Positions 20,409 to 30,054 are shown, counted from the first letter of the stretch. The stretch: 64,000 bases of DNA from Rhizobium sp. RM (GCF_013390595.1 NZ_JACAWV010000022.1:372001-436000), one strand, 5' to 3'. Program-made: numbers and translations. The notes: generated by a model not told the origin, from the letters alone.

Positions 20409-21245
20409 TCAGGCGGCTGCGGCCTTCGCACCCGCCTTGGCAAGCTGGATCTGCACCAGCGTGTCGAGGTTCTGGTTGACGCGGCAATAGAACTCCTCGT
20501 CGATGAACGGCCGCAGCATGAAGTCGTTGCCGCCAGCCTTGAGGAAACGCGCTGATAGAAGCCGGTTGGTCGAAGACGACACACCGATGATGCGCAACTC
20601 GTGCGATCCACGCATGGTGCGTATGCGGCGCGTCAGTTCGAAACCGTCGATATCGGGCATGTTGTAATCTGTGACAACAAGGCCGATATCCGGATTGGCC
20701 TTGAGGATTTCGAGTGCCTTTGCACCGCTGTCGGCAAGGCTGACGCGGAAATTGTAGCGCTTGAGGCGGCTGGACAACAAGGCACGCGCTGTCGGGCTGT
20801 CATCGACGATCAGCACGTGGTGACGATGATTGGTCAGGAACCGGCAGACGGATTCCGTCAGCATGTCGACGGCGAAGATATTGTCCTTGAGAATGTAGTC
20901 GACCACGTTCTTGGCGATCAGCGTTTCGCGGGTCGCCTCGTGGAAGGTGCTGGTAAAAACGATGGTCGGGATCGACAGGTCGATCAGATATTCGAGCGCC
21001 TCGCCGTTTTCCGCACCCGGCAGATTGATGTTGGAAATCGCCAGCGTCACCGGATCGGAGGAGCGCTCGTAGCACTCCTGCAACTCCTCGAACGAGCGGC
21101 AGATTTCGACGGTGACACCCAGCAGCTCTCTCAGCCGCATGCTCACCATCTGGGTAAAGACATTGGTGTCTTCCGCCAGCAGAATACGATTGTTCGTAAA
21201 AGGTACGCCGGAATATTGCATTCCGGTAATTCCGAGAAAGTTCAT
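20409..21245 (-). CDS. Response regulator with two receiver domains
   Basis: A 278-residue protein made only of two CheY-like receiver domains (about 18-140 and 142-265); no DNA-binding or GGDEF output domain. The second domain has the acidic pair Asp148/Asp149 and the phosphoacceptor Asp193 in VVTDYNMPDIDG, but the conserved Lys is Arg245 (DFMLRPF). The first domain keeps the acidic pair Glu25/Asp26 and Lys120, but the phosphoacceptor position is Asn72 (ISNINLPG). So probably only the second domain is phosphorylated. The start ATG at 21245 follows GGGG; a TTG three codons upstream also exists. No histidine kinase gene is adjacent. Confidence 0.88.
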   Translation of the reverse strand: MNFLGITGMQYSGVPFTNNRILLAEDTNVFTQMVSMRLRELLGVTVEICRSFEELQECYERSSDPVTLAISNINLPGAENGEALEYLIDLSIPTIVFTSTFHEATRETLIAKNVVDYILKDNIFAVDMLTESVCRFLTNHRHHVLIVDDSPTARALLSSRLKRYNFRVSLADSGAKALEILKANPDIGLVVTDYNMPDIDGFELTRRIRTMRGSHELRIIGVSSSTNRLLSARFLKAGGNDFMLRPFIDEEFYCRVNQNLDTLVQIQLAKAGAKAAAA

Positions 21246-21349
21246 GTGCCCCAAGCCCCCGTCTTTTCACGGGAAAAATAGCCGGGACCATTTGCCGAAT
21301 GATTAATCGCATTTTCGCCGCGCAACGAGTTTGCGGACATGATTACTCA

Positions 21350-21380
21350 AAAGAAAATACGGCCCCGAAGGGCCGTATTC
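21350..21380 (-). terminator. Terminator of the dehydrogenase gene
   Basis: A 10-bp perfect stem (21356-21365 with 21370-21379) with a 4-nt loop is followed by a T-rich run on the minus strand, 24 bases beyond the stop at 21404. Confidence 0.88.
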
Positions 21381-21403
21381 ATCGCGTTCGAATGGGGTGC
21401 CGG

Positions 21404-23917
21404 TCAGCCACGCAAAGCCACGTTGTCGGTATCGAACGGGCTCTCCTGAACGACCTCGGCATCGTAGAGAACGCCGAGAATACGCACCTTGAGTTTGGTG
21501 CCGATGGCAGCATGTGCAGGCGCCAGCATGGCAAGCGCCACCGACTTGTTGATACGCCAGCCGAAACCGCCGCTTGTGACGCGTCCCACCAGTGCGCCGC
21601 TTTCGTCGTAGATCGCTTCCGACCCACGCGCATCGACATCGCTATTGCCTGAAACGATCAGCGTCGAGAAGATCCATTTGACGCCTGCCTCCTTGTAGGC
21701 AACCAGCGCATCGCGGCCGATAAAGGATTTTTCCGGACGCAGGAAACGGTCGAGACCGGACTCATAGGCGTTGTATTCCACCGAAAGCTCACGCCCCATG
21801 TTGCGGTAGGACTTTTCGACAGCCATCGACACCATCGCCCGGATGCCGAACGGCTTGATGCCGAATTCAGCCCCCGCCTCCATCAACCGGTCGAAGATGT
21901 AATTCTGCATTTCGATCGGGTGGTGCAGTTCCCAGCCGAGTTCACCGACAAAGTTGACGCGCAAGGCATGAGCGGTGGCGACACCGACGGAAATCTGCTT
22001 TGCCGTCAGCCACGGGAAATCCTTGTTTTCAAGACTGGTACGCGTCAGCTTCTTCAGAAGATCGCGCGACTTCGGCCCTGCCAGCACCAGCACCCCGTAT
22101 TTCTGGGTAATGGGCTGCAGCACGACCGACCCGTCACCCGGCAGCAGCCGGAACAGCGTATCGTGGTCATGGGCCTCCAGACCGCCCGCCGAAACCAGGT
22201 AGAAACGGCCCGGTGCCCATTCGTAGACGGTGAACTCCGCCTTCACACCACCATTCGGCGTCAGAAGATGGGTCAGCGCGATACGGCCGCGCTTCTTCGG
22301 CACCGTATTGGCGAGAATACTGTCCAGCCAGGCGCGAGCGCCCGGACCCGAAACTTCCATTTTGGCGAAAGCCGACATGTCGAGCACGCCGACATTCTGG
22401 TGAACGTTCTTCACCTCGTTGCCGACATGCTCGAAATAGTTTGAGCGGCGGAACGACCACTTTTCAACGAAACGGCCATCATCCAGCGGTGGCGCGTAGT
22501 TGTGGCTGGTGATGACATCGACGCCAACACCCTTTTCGCTCTCCGGCAACTCGTAGCCTTCGGGCGCATACCAGTTGGCGCGTTCCCAGCCATAGACGGA
22601 ACCGAACACACCGCCGAGCTTCTTCAGGCGGTCGTAAACCGGTGTCGTCTTCAGCGGGCGGGCCGCCGAACGCTCCTCATCCGGGTAGTGCATGGTGAAG
22701 ACGTTGGCATAGGCCTCCTCATTTTTGGCAATGAGATAGCCTTCCGTCGCGTAAGGTCCGAAGCGTCGTGGATCGACACCCATCAGATCGAGCGTCGGCT
22801 CCCCATCGACAATCCATTCGGCAAGCTGCCAGCCGGCACCACCGGCAGCAGTGATGCCGAAGGAGTGGCCCTCGTTCAGCCAGAAGTTCTTGAGCCCCGG
22901 CGCCGGACCGACAATCGGGTTGCCATCCGGCGTATAGGCGATCGCGCCATTATAGACCTTCTTGATGCCGACCTCGCCAAAGGCCGGAACACGCACCATC
23001 GCCGCCTCGATATGCGGCATCAGGCGGTCGAGTTCTTCCTGGAACAGCTCGTATTCGCTGTCGTCGGAGGGACCGTCGACATAACAGACCGGTGCACCAA
23101 CTTCGTATGGGCCAAGGATCAGGCCACCGGCCTCCTCACGCATGTACCAGGCGGAATCGGATTCGCGCAGCACGCCCATTTCCGGCAGGCCCTGCTTGCG
23201 ACGTTCCAGAATGGCCGGATGCGGTTCCGTGACGATATACTGATGCTCCACCGGAATGACGGGAATATTGATGCCGACCATCTCGCCTGTCTTGCGGGCA
23301 AAGGAGCCGGTACAGGAGATGATATGCTCGGCAATGATCTCGCCCTTATCCGTTATCACCTTCCAGTGACCGCCTTCAAGCTGTTCGATACCGGTAACGG
23401 AGGTGTTGCGGTAAATGGTGGCGCCGCGATCACGCGCCCCCTTGGCCAGCGCCTGCGTCAGATCGGCAGGCTGGATGTAACCGTCGTCGGGATGCTGGAT
23501 GGCACCGAGAAGCCCTTCCGTCTCGCAGAGCGGCCAGACTTCCTTGATCTGTTCGGGGGTGAGGATATTGACCTTGATGCCGATGGTTTCGGCAATGCCG
23601 GCATAATACATATATTCGTCCCAGCGATCTTTGATCCGGGCGAGACGAATGTTGGAGACTTTCGCAAAACCGACATTCATGCCGGTTTCTTCCTGAAGCT
23701 CCTCGTAGAACTTCACCGAGTATTTGTGGATCTGGCCGACCGAGTAGCTCATGTTGAACAGCGGCAAGAGGCCCGCCGCATGCCATGTCGAGCCGGATGT
23801 CAGTTCCTTGCGCTCGATCAGAACGCTGTCGCTCCAGCCCTTTCTGGCAAGATGATAGAGCGTCGACACGCCAACAACGCCGCCGCCGATCACCACTGCC
23901 CGTGCATGTGTCTTCAT
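21404..23917 (-). CDS. Dimethylglycine/sarcosine dehydrogenase-like FAD oxidoreductase
   Basis: An 837-residue two-part enzyme. Residues 1-380 form the DAO-type FAD domain with VVIGGGVVGVSTLYHLA, and His46 in GSTWHAAGL is at the position of the covalent FAD-linking His of the DMGDH/SARDH group. Residues about 440-835 are the GcvT-like aminomethyltransferase and barrel domains (VLDMSAFAKMEVSGPGA, GELGWELHHP, FIGRDALVAYK), which use tetrahydrofolate. The likely reaction is oxidative demethylation of dimethylglycine, sarcosine or a related N-methyl amine, capturing the methyl as methylene-THF. No betaine genes are adjacent, so the exact substrate is open. A hairpin terminator follows. Confidence 0.9.
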   Translation of the reverse strand: MKTHARAVVIGGGVVGVSTLYHLARKGWSDSVLIERKELTSGSTWHAAGLLPLFNMSYSVGQIHKYSVKFYEELQEETGMNVGFAKVSNIRLARIKDRWDEYMYYAGIAETIGIKVNILTPEQIKEVWPLCETEGLLGAIQHPDDGYIQPADLTQALAKGARDRGATIYRNTSVTGIEQLEGGHWKVITDKGEIIAEHIISCTGSFARKTGEMVGINIPVIPVEHQYIVTEPHPAILERRKQGLPEMGVLRESDSAWYMREEAGGLILGPYEVGAPVCYVDGPSDDSEYELFQEELDRLMPHIEAAMVRVPAFGEVGIKKVYNGAIAYTPDGNPIVGPAPGLKNFWLNEGHSFGITAAGGAGWQLAEWIVDGEPTLDLMGVDPRRFGPYATEGYLIAKNEEAYANVFTMHYPDEERSAARPLKTTPVYDRLKKLGGVFGSVYGWERANWYAPEGYELPESEKGVGVDVITSHNYAPPLDDGRFVEKWSFRRSNYFEHVGNEVKNVHQNVGVLDMSAFAKMEVSGPGARAWLDSILANTVPKKRGRIALTHLLTPNGGVKAEFTVYEWAPGRFYLVSAGGLEAHDHDTLFRLLPGDGSVVLQPITQKYGVLVLAGPKSRDLLKKLTRTSLENKDFPWLTAKQISVGVATAHALRVNFVGELGWELHHPIEMQNYIFDRLMEAGAEFGIKPFGIRAMVSMAVEKSYRNMGRELSVEYNAYESGLDRFLRPEKSFIGRDALVAYKEAGVKWIFSTLIVSGNSDVDARGSEAIYDESGALVGRVTSGGFGWRINKSVALAMLAPAHAAIGTKLKVRILGVLYDAEVVQESPFDTDNVALRG

Positions 23918-24118
23918 TTACAGAACCCCTCATGAGCGCCGGCCTCGTGCAAGTGTGCCGACAAATCGATGAGGAGAATATGAAGCGACTGATTTGCGTT
24001 CAGCCGCCTGATTGCGACATGGCCAATGGGTGCTGCGACAGGGCTGAAAATGCCGTCATCCGTCTGTCGGTGGGTCGCCGTCTCCAGACGTAGACACGAC
24101 GCCCCACCACAGAAGATC

Positions 24119-26680
24119 TTACCGACGCGCCTCGGACACGGACTTGCTGGGCTGTTCGGCGCCCTTGTCATCCCTGTTGTCTTCCTTCGGCGTCTGCGCG
24201 ACCTTCGCCGATGCGGCAGCGGTACGCGACACAACCGTCTTGTCGCCTTCCTCTTCAAGGATTGCCGCCAGCATTTGCGGGTTGTTTTCACCATCCACGT
24301 GGATGTTCAGATTGCGCTGCGGGAATGGAATTTCGATGCCTTCCTCGCGGAAGCGCTTGAGGATGGCGATACGCAATGCGTTCTTGACGGTCAGACCGCT
24401 GGAGAGGTCAGCGAGATGGAAACGCAGTTCGAAATCCAGGGCGAAATCGCCAAACCGCATGAATTCCACATGCGGTTCCGGATTGCGCAGCACCGGCGGC
24501 TGCGCCCGTACCAGCTCGAGGAGAATATCCATCACCTGCTGCGGATCGGCATTGTAGGACACCGAAACTGGAATTTCCGCACGCATGATGCGGTTGCGGT
24601 GGGTCCAGTTTCCGACAGAGGCGTTGATGAATTCCGAGTTCGGCACGATGATTGACTGCCCACGGAAGGTTTCGATTTCGGTCGCACGCACCGACAGGCG
24701 CTTGACGGTGCCCTCGGTCGTGCCTGTCACCACCCAGTCACCAACCTTGAATGGGCGCTCGACCAGCAGGATGAGGCCGGACACAAAGTTCGACACGATG
24801 TTCTGCAGGCCAAAACCGATACCGACCGACAGTGCCGAGGCGACCAGCGCCAGACTGGAGAGATTAAGCCCCGCCGACGAAACGCCGAAGATCGCCGCAA
24901 CGGCAATACCGAGATAACCGATACCCGTCTTGACGGAGTTGCGCACGCCGGCATCCACCTGACCGCGCGCCATAACGTTGTTATCAAGCCACTTCTGGAA
25001 CCAGCGGGTGATGGTGTAGCCGATGGCGAAGACCATAACGCCACCGAACAGCCCAAGCAGCGAAATCGAGGCGTTGCCGACGGTAATGCCTGTCAGCAGA
25101 CGATACGCCCAGCTTTCGATGTCGCCCGGCTGGAAACCCCAGGAGAACAGGATGAGCGGCACACCGAAGAACAACGCGACGACATAGATGCCGAGACCGG
25201 CGGCAAGACCGGCCTGATCGAGCGGCACCGGGCCGAGATTATAGCGCCGCTGCAGGAAGCGGCCGGCCAGGGATTCGGCAAAAGCGCCCTGTCGGGAAAT
25301 CGCCTTGCCCGAGAGGATGCCGATATACATCGTTGCCAGAACCGCGCCTGTCGCGACGATCTGCGTGGCTAGGAAGCGCGCAAGGCCGACATAACCGGTG
25401 AGGCACGCGCCGATGAGAATGAGGCCACCAACCCGCAGCAGAATGACGAGCCAGCGCGGCAGGCGCTGGTTGCCGGTATCGTGGTCCTGCCCCTCGCCGA
25501 TGACCGGTCGCAGGAACGACACGGCGAGAAGAATGACGCCGATGGTCACAGACGCAATGAAGCTCTTGGCCACGGTGACTATCAGAGGCGAATAGAGCGT
25601 CTCGCTGATGGTTCCGAACAGATAATCGAGACCATTGACCAGCGCCATCAGAACGACGGCTGTCGAGAGCGTATGCGCGCCCTTGTTCGAGACCTGCAGC
25701 AAACGCCATTCCGGCTGCGTTGGCGCAAAGATCGCGTAGCTCAGCCGCGATACGAAATAGACGAAGCCGATGATCGCCATGGCGCCGAACAGGATCGGCG
25801 CGATGTCGGACCGCAGGACGTTGAAATTGTCTAGAAAGAAGGCCGAGGTGATGAGGAACAGGAACAGCGAGAGCGACTGAACCATCGTCGACCAGAAGGC
25901 AAGCGACAGACGTCGCAGATAAGACGGTTCACCCGAAAACGCCCGCCGGTCCATGCGGCTGCCGAAAAAGCGATAGCCGCCGACCAGGAACAGCATCGCT
26001 GCCATGACGGAAAGCGCCACCGCGCCGAACATCGGAAGGCGCTTGTAGTTCCAGACGAACGTTACCCAGCTGCTGACGGCGTTGTTGAGATTGGAGAGTT
26101 CGTCGACAAAGGCAGACGTGGCTTCTGTAAATGTGGCTGCGGACAGGTCCGTCCGCTTGAACAGTGTCGCGGCAAACAGTGCACGGCGGACAGCCGTGAT
26201 ATTGTTGGAAATCTGCGCCGCATTGGTGGCGATGCTATCCACCTCACCGGCAATGGCATTCACTTCGGCCCGTTCGGACGTCAGACGGGTGCGCTCTTCG
26301 GTAACGACGCTGGCTTCGGGCGCCTGCCCTTCGGCTGGCGGTTCGCCAAGCGCATCAAGCCGGGCCTTGATCTGGTCGAGGCGCGCACGCAGCTTGCTGT
26401 TGGTCGCACCCGCATCACCGGCGATCTGGTCGACCTGCCCCTTCATATCCACCAGCTTGGCATCGTCGTTGCCACCCGCCTCGATCTGGCTGGTCACTCT
26501 GGCGACATCTGCCTTCCAGCGTTCGAGATCGGTTTTGGCCTGCTCGGAAACCGATTGCTGGATTCCGACAGCGGTTGGCGGCGTTTCCTCCTGGGCGGAA
26601 GCCTGCATTGCGGAAAAGAACAATCCGCCAATGAGGGCCAGCACAATCGCCCCGATGAATTTATGCCGCTTGTCAAACAT
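24119..26680 (-). CDS. MscS-family mechanosensitive channel (DUF3772 type)
   Basis: About 853 residues. A signal peptide (MFDKRHKF to MQASAQ) is followed by a periplasmic coiled region (about 30-200; the DUF3772 area). Many membrane helices follow (about 230-640). Then comes the MscS core with LNLSSLALVASALSVGIGFG as the pore-lining helix and VGDWVVTGTTEGTVKRLSVRAT as the beta domain. It releases osmolytes under hypo-osmotic stress. The C-terminal tail is charged and Lys/Glu-rich. The frame opens to 26833, but the Met at 26680 starts the signal peptide; the 51 codons before it lack protein character. Confidence 0.9.
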   Translation of the reverse strand: MFDKRHKFIGAIVLALIGGLFFSAMQASAQEETPPTAVGIQQSVSEQAKTDLERWKADVARVTSQIEAGGNDDAKLVDMKGQVDQIAGDAGATNSKLRARLDQIKARLDALGEPPAEGQAPEASVVTEERTRLTSERAEVNAIAGEVDSIATNAAQISNNITAVRRALFAATLFKRTDLSAATFTEATSAFVDELSNLNNAVSSWVTFVWNYKRLPMFGAVALSVMAAMLFLVGGYRFFGSRMDRRAFSGEPSYLRRLSLAFWSTMVQSLSLFLFLITSAFFLDNFNVLRSDIAPILFGAMAIIGFVYFVSRLSYAIFAPTQPEWRLLQVSNKGAHTLSTAVVLMALVNGLDYLFGTISETLYSPLIVTVAKSFIASVTIGVILLAVSFLRPVIGEGQDHDTGNQRLPRWLVILLRVGGLILIGACLTGYVGLARFLATQIVATGAVLATMYIGILSGKAISRQGAFAESLAGRFLQRRYNLGPVPLDQAGLAAGLGIYVVALFFGVPLILFSWGFQPGDIESWAYRLLTGITVGNASISLLGLFGGVMVFAIGYTITRWFQKWLDNNVMARGQVDAGVRNSVKTGIGYLGIAVAAIFGVSSAGLNLSSLALVASALSVGIGFGLQNIVSNFVSGLILLVERPFKVGDWVVTGTTEGTVKRLSVRATEIETFRGQSIIVPNSEFINASVGNWTHRNRIMRAEIPVSVSYNADPQQVMDILLELVRAQPPVLRNPEPHVEFMRFGDFALDFELRFHLADLSSGLTVKNALRIAILKRFREEGIEIPFPQRNLNIHVDGENNPQMLAAILEEEGDKTVVSRTAAASAKVAQTPKEDNRDDKGAEQPSKSVSEARR

Positions 26681-26844
26681 CAACCGCACTCCGTTCCTTT
26701 CCGTCGTCTCGATCATCGCACCCGGCCCGTCAATGCCCGACACCTTGAAAACTACCCGCAAAAGGGGTGTTTCCCCAAGGATTGCCTTGCCTTCCAACGC
26801 GAGAATCACCACCTTTGATATTGCAGCAATCATGGGAGGAAATC

Positions 26845-27099
26845 ATGGAATCTGCTGGCATTGGCTGGATTGCAGCCATCATCATCGGTGGCATCGCCGG
26901 GTGGCTCGCCGAACAATTCATGAAAAGCAATATGGGTGTTTTCATGAACATCCTACTTGGAATCGTCGGCGCGGTCGTCGCCAACGCCATTCTTGCCGTT
27001 TTCGGAATCGTTTTGACGGGCTGGCTCGGTTATCTCATCGCCGGATTCGTCGGCGCATGTATTTTGATCGCGATCGGGCGAATGTTCAGACGCGGATAG
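26845..27099 (+). CDS. GlsB/YeaQ/YmgE family small membrane protein
   Basis: An 84-residue, nearly wholly hydrophobic protein with three predicted helices and Gly-rich faces: GIAGWLAEQFM, GIVGAVVANAIL, GWLGYLIAGFVGACI. This is the transglycosylase-associated/GlsB family, often stress-induced; the biochemical role is not known. GGGAGGA lies just before the ATG, which fixes the start. It is divergent from the mscS gene and followed by a hairpin terminator. Confidence 0.9.
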   Translation: MESAGIGWIAAIIIGGIAGWLAEQFMKSNMGVFMNILLGIVGAVVANAILAVFGIVLTGWLGYLIAGFVGACILIAIGRMFRRG

Positions 27100-27114
27100 C
27101 GAAAAAAAAGAAAA

Positions 27115-27144
27115 GCCGGAAAACCCCGGTTTTCCGGCACTTTT
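27115..27144 (+). terminator. Terminator after the GlsB-family gene
   Basis: An 11-bp perfect stem (27115-27125 with 28-38 of the same block) with a 2-nt loop is followed by a short T-run. Confidence 0.82.
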
Positions 27145-27256
27145 CGCGATTGCCGAAATTTTTCTGTCATAAAAATCGAAGAAAATTCATTTCGGCGCTA
27201 GACAACCAGAATGATCCTCTTTATACGGCCTCTCACACCGCCAGACGGCGGGCGGC

Positions 27257-27332
<76 letters not shown>

Positions 27333-27492
27333 AATTCTCTCAAAAAGACAATACGTTGCTGATTTTCGTTAAAGCGCTTTCGAGGCGCTTGGCGTAGCGG
27401 TTTCAGCCTGAACGTGGTCCAAGGACTACACAGTTCGCGCTTAAATCCGAGATAGTGTTTTCTTCGAAATTCTGTGTCATCGTTATTGCGGT

Positions 27493-28524
27493 GTGACGAA
27501 AGCGGAGAAACAATTGCAGTTTGAATACACCCCTCCCCAAACCACCTTTGAGGAAGCATTTGGGGGCTTTAATTCAATCAATGCATTCGGCCCCATAGCG
27601 GCCGGAGATGACGAACGTTTTTTGGATTTTTTGCAAAAAACACAAGCGCCACCAAGAACACCCATTTATATTAACTCTACAGGTGGTGACGTAGAGAGTT
27701 CAATAAACATAGGTCGAATGGTAAGAGATAGCTGGCTCTCTACTAATGTGGGCCAATATATTCTGGATGAGGACCTATCAGATGAACTCACCAAAAAGAG
27801 AAAGCTATTACCCGCACGTTGTTTAAGTGCGGCAACGCTCATTTATTTGGGTGGTCGTTTGCGCTATCTCAATCAAGATTCAGAATTTGGCGTCCATCAA
27901 TTTTCTTTTAGAAATCCCTCACCAAGGCATCTTGCGCAATCGCAAATTCTCTCCGCAAAAATCGCGCGCTACATTGTCGAAATGGGAATAACATCAGAAT
28001 TTCTAGAGATATCCTCCGCCACTCCAAGCGATGAAATTGAGATTTTATCGCACGACCTCCTAGAACGACTCGGCGTCGTAACTGGTGGTCAAACCCCTGT
28101 GACATGGTCCATTCAAGCTGTTGAAGGCGCTCTTTATGTTCGAGGCGAAAGAGACAACTTGTTTGGCCATCATAAAATGCTTTTAGGCTTCATAAAACCC
28201 AGAGGTTTTTTCGTTCACGCGGTAATTGAATCACAGGGAAGGGAACAGGAACTTATGACGTTCCCCCTTGTCGAGTTGGTAATTGGAGACAATGATAGCG
28301 AGACAATCGATATTTCAGATCGTTGCGATAGAAAAATTAATGGCATTTACGCTAATGTCAGCGCGTATCTCGATCCCGAAGAGGCTAGACAGGTCGCGCA
28401 TTCTAACGCATTTGGAGTACGGCTCCGAACCACCCCAGATGCACCGGTATTTTTAGGCATAGGCCCAATGTCTACCGATGGTGGCGGCCATTTGCTGCAA
28501 TCGTTCTTCCTAACTCTGTCATAG
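27493..28524 (+). CDS. Orphan ClpP/SppA-fold serine protease-like protein
   Basis: A 343-residue protein of unknown function. Residues about 28-200 resemble the ClpP/crotonase-like serine protease fold: INSTGGDVESSINIGRM matches the ClpP oxyanion region (Gly64-Gly65), RCLSAATLIYLGG offers Ser112 as nucleophile, FGVHQFS gives His135, and Asp180 or Asp188 could be the third member. Residues 200-343 form a C-terminal part that I do not recognise. No signal peptide or membrane helix is seen. Numbering is from the GTG at 27493; a TTG at 27514 has GCGGAG at better spacing and may be the true start. Base composition is low: 23/60 G+C at 27661-27720 and 25/60 at 28141-28200. It is probably acquired, beside tRNA-Lys; no AAA+ partner is nearby. 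Confidence 0.72.
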   Translation: MTKAEKQLQFEYTPPQTTFEEAFGGFNSINAFGPIAAGDDERFLDFLQKTQAPPRTPIYINSTGGDVESSINIGRMVRDSWLSTNVGQYILDEDLSDELTKKRKLLPARCLSAATLIYLGGRLRYLNQDSEFGVHQFSFRNPSPRHLAQSQILSAKIARYIVEMGITSEFLEISSATPSDEIEILSHDLLERLGVVTGGQTPVTWSIQAVEGALYVRGERDNLFGHHKMLLGFIKPRGFFVHAVIESQGREQELMTFPLVELVIGDNDSETIDISDRCDRKINGIYANVSAYLDPEEARQVAHSNAFGVRLRTTPDAPVFLGIGPMSTDGGGHLLQSFFLTLS

Positions 28525-28664
28525 CCATTAGTAATAAGGCCAATATTCGAAGCCCACTGTCAGTATTTCGCATTTGTCGCTTTCGCCCATCAAGCGATAA
28601 CTGCCCGCCCGTCAAAATTTCCGGATCGACCGCGTTTTTCCCCAAAGCTGTCTTAATCGTACTT

Positions 28665-28916
28665 ATGATTGAGACCATGAGACTGATCACCAATATAGTG
28701 CTGTTCGTTCTCGGCATCGTCGGAAGCGGAACGCTTGCATTTTTATTGTCGTCGGCGCTTGCCGCAAATGGCCTTCTCGGTTCCTGTTTCGAGGGAAGCT
28801 GCGGTTACGCTGCCCTCTTCATGGTTGCCCCGCTCGCCTGGTTCGTCATGTTCGCCCTTTATGTCATGGCCCTGCTGATCTGGCGAAAAAAGCCATTTAG
28901 AAGTGAAAAATTGTGA
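28665..28916 (+). CDS. Small hydrophobic membrane protein, unknown
   Basis: An 83-residue protein with two or three predicted membrane helices (about 5-33, 43-72) separated by a loop with two Cys (GSCFEGSCGYAA). The tail is basic (RKKPFRSEKL), suggesting a cytoplasmic C-terminus. I do not recognise a family. The start could also be the Met at 28677, four codons on, which is nearer to a GAG. Codon use is like the core genome again, so the AT-rich segment ends before it. Confidence 0.65.
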   Translation: MIETMRLITNIVLFVLGIVGSGTLAFLLSSALAANGLLGSCFEGSCGYAALFMVAPLAWFVMFALYVMALLIWRKKPFRSEKL

Positions 28917-29137
28917 GATCACGACGCTGACGACACGTAACCCGACGTCTCAGTTGCAAACACCACCAACCGTTCGTTGACAGTCGTTGCGACTTCCCGC
29001 TAACGTCCGGCTGCTGTGGGGAATCGCTGTCTGCGATGCGTGTGAGATATCAGGTCTTGCCGCATAACGGGCCTCTGAAGAGACATGTCGCCACTATGTA
29101 TGGCGTGCGACATGCGGGAAAACAGGGAGACTAAACG

Positions 29138-29362
29138 ATGCGGGCCGCCATTAACCCACCATCGCTTTCCATCGGCACGCTCGACTATCAATCGGAATGC
29201 CAGTTCGCACTTGAACCATCGATCCAGGGGTTGCTCGAGAAGGCAATCGATGCCGGATGGAACCGCCAGCAGGCCGCCATGGCCATCATTGCACTGGCAA
29301 GCGAACATGTCGGCGACTTTACCTCCGAGATCGTTCTGTCAGAACAGCGCCCGCTCTGCTGA
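29138..29362 (+). CDS. Conserved-looking small protein, unknown
   Basis: A 74-residue soluble protein. GGGAGA stands before the ATG with good spacing. The middle is helical (SIQGLLEKAIDAGWNRQQAAMAIIALASEHVG) with a helix-turn-helix-like or UBA-like look, but no family is recognised. It is acidic overall and has two Cys. It stands alone between small genes. Confidence 0.65.
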   Translation: MRAAINPPSLSIGTLDYQSECQFALEPSIQGLLEKAIDAGWNRQQAAMAIIALASEHVGDFTSEIVLSEQRPLC

Positions 29363-29545
29363 GAGCGCGCCACACGACGGGAGGCGGGTATCTGCCCGCC
29401 ATTCACCCCGAATAGTGAAAAGCCGCTCCTGAGCCGCCCTCCTCCCTTTTTACCCCCATTTCCAGACAGGACTTGCCCACGCTGCCACAGTGTTGACATC
29501 AACCGCCATTAATGAGAACATAAAGTGAACATTATGGAGGTCAGC

Positions 29546-29734
29546 ATGAACAGGCCAGACATCACCATAGAAAATGCACTGTCCGTTGTTGCCCGCTCGC
29601 AGAGCATGCGGGAGCGCGCACTGGAAAGACGGCGTGAATTGCAGCGGCGCACCGAGGTCATCACCACCCGCCCGCTCTATGTTCTGAAAAAGCGCCCCGT
29701 GGAGCGGCAGCTTTCCCTGAAGCTGGATAGCTGA
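29546..29734 (+). CDS. Small basic helical protein, unknown
   Basis: A 62-residue protein rich in Arg and Glu (SMRERALERRRELQRRTE), probably one long amphipathic helix. The start is fixed by GGAGG five bases before the ATG at 29546; upstream GTG and ATG codons in the same frame lack a site. No family recognised. It is convergent with the secreted protein gene at 29809, with a hairpin between them. Confidence 0.65.
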   Translation: MNRPDITIENALSVVARSQSMRERALERRRELQRRTEVITTRPLYVLKKRPVERQLSLKLDS

Positions 29735-29754
29735 TTGCAGCGATAAAAATGAAA

Positions 29755-29784
29755 ATCCCGCGCAAACCAGATGCCACGCGGGAT
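29755..29784 (-). terminator. Terminator between convergent small genes
   Basis: An 8-bp perfect stem (29755-29762 with 29777-29784) has a T-rich tail on the minus strand, ending the secreted protein gene at 29809-30054. Confidence 0.75.
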
Positions 29785-29808
29785 GATCGTATAAAGATGT
29801 CGCCAGGC

Positions 29809-30054
29809 TTATTGCATGCGTTGCAGTGCAGCTTCCGGCTCTCCCACCGTCGTCGATGACGGAAGGCGGTCTGTCTTCTTGAGAACAAGGATCGGTTTTT
29901 CCACCGGATCAGACGGCGGAACGATGCTGGCGGTCTTGAATTCGCGATCTACGGCTGGAACGGATGCGTTGATCTGTTGATGACCTGCGCATTCCGCAAA
30001 CGCTGCGCTGGCGGAAAAACCAAGTACAGCGGCGATTATGAGAACTGATTTCAT
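29809..30054 (-). CDS. Small secreted protein, unknown
   Basis: An 81-residue protein with a clear signal peptide (MKSVLIIAAVLGFSASAAFA, cut before ECAGHQ). About 60 residues of mature chain follow, containing KTASIVPPSDPVEKPILVL and a single Cys. GGGAG lies before the ATG. The motif PILVLKK and its small size suggest a periplasmic protein; no family is recognised. Confidence 0.7.
   Translation of the reverse strand: MKSVLIIAAVLGFSASAAFAECAGHQQINASVPAVDREFKTASIVPPSDPVEKPILVLKKTDRLPSSTTVGEPEAALQRMQ

Noticed and set aside
22502-23935. 477-codon open frame antisense to the dehydrogenase gene
   Set aside because: Same artefact; the sense protein is complete and has cofactor motifs.
23918-24118. 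Possible glycine or other riboswitch before the dehydrogenase gene
   Set aside because: I looked for glycine aptamer motifs in the leader on the minus strand and found none.
28546-28560. Possible right att site (partial match to the T-loop end of tRNA-Lys)
   Set aside because: Only about nine bases in eleven look alike and the match does not reach the tRNA 3' end, so it is not a credible repeat.
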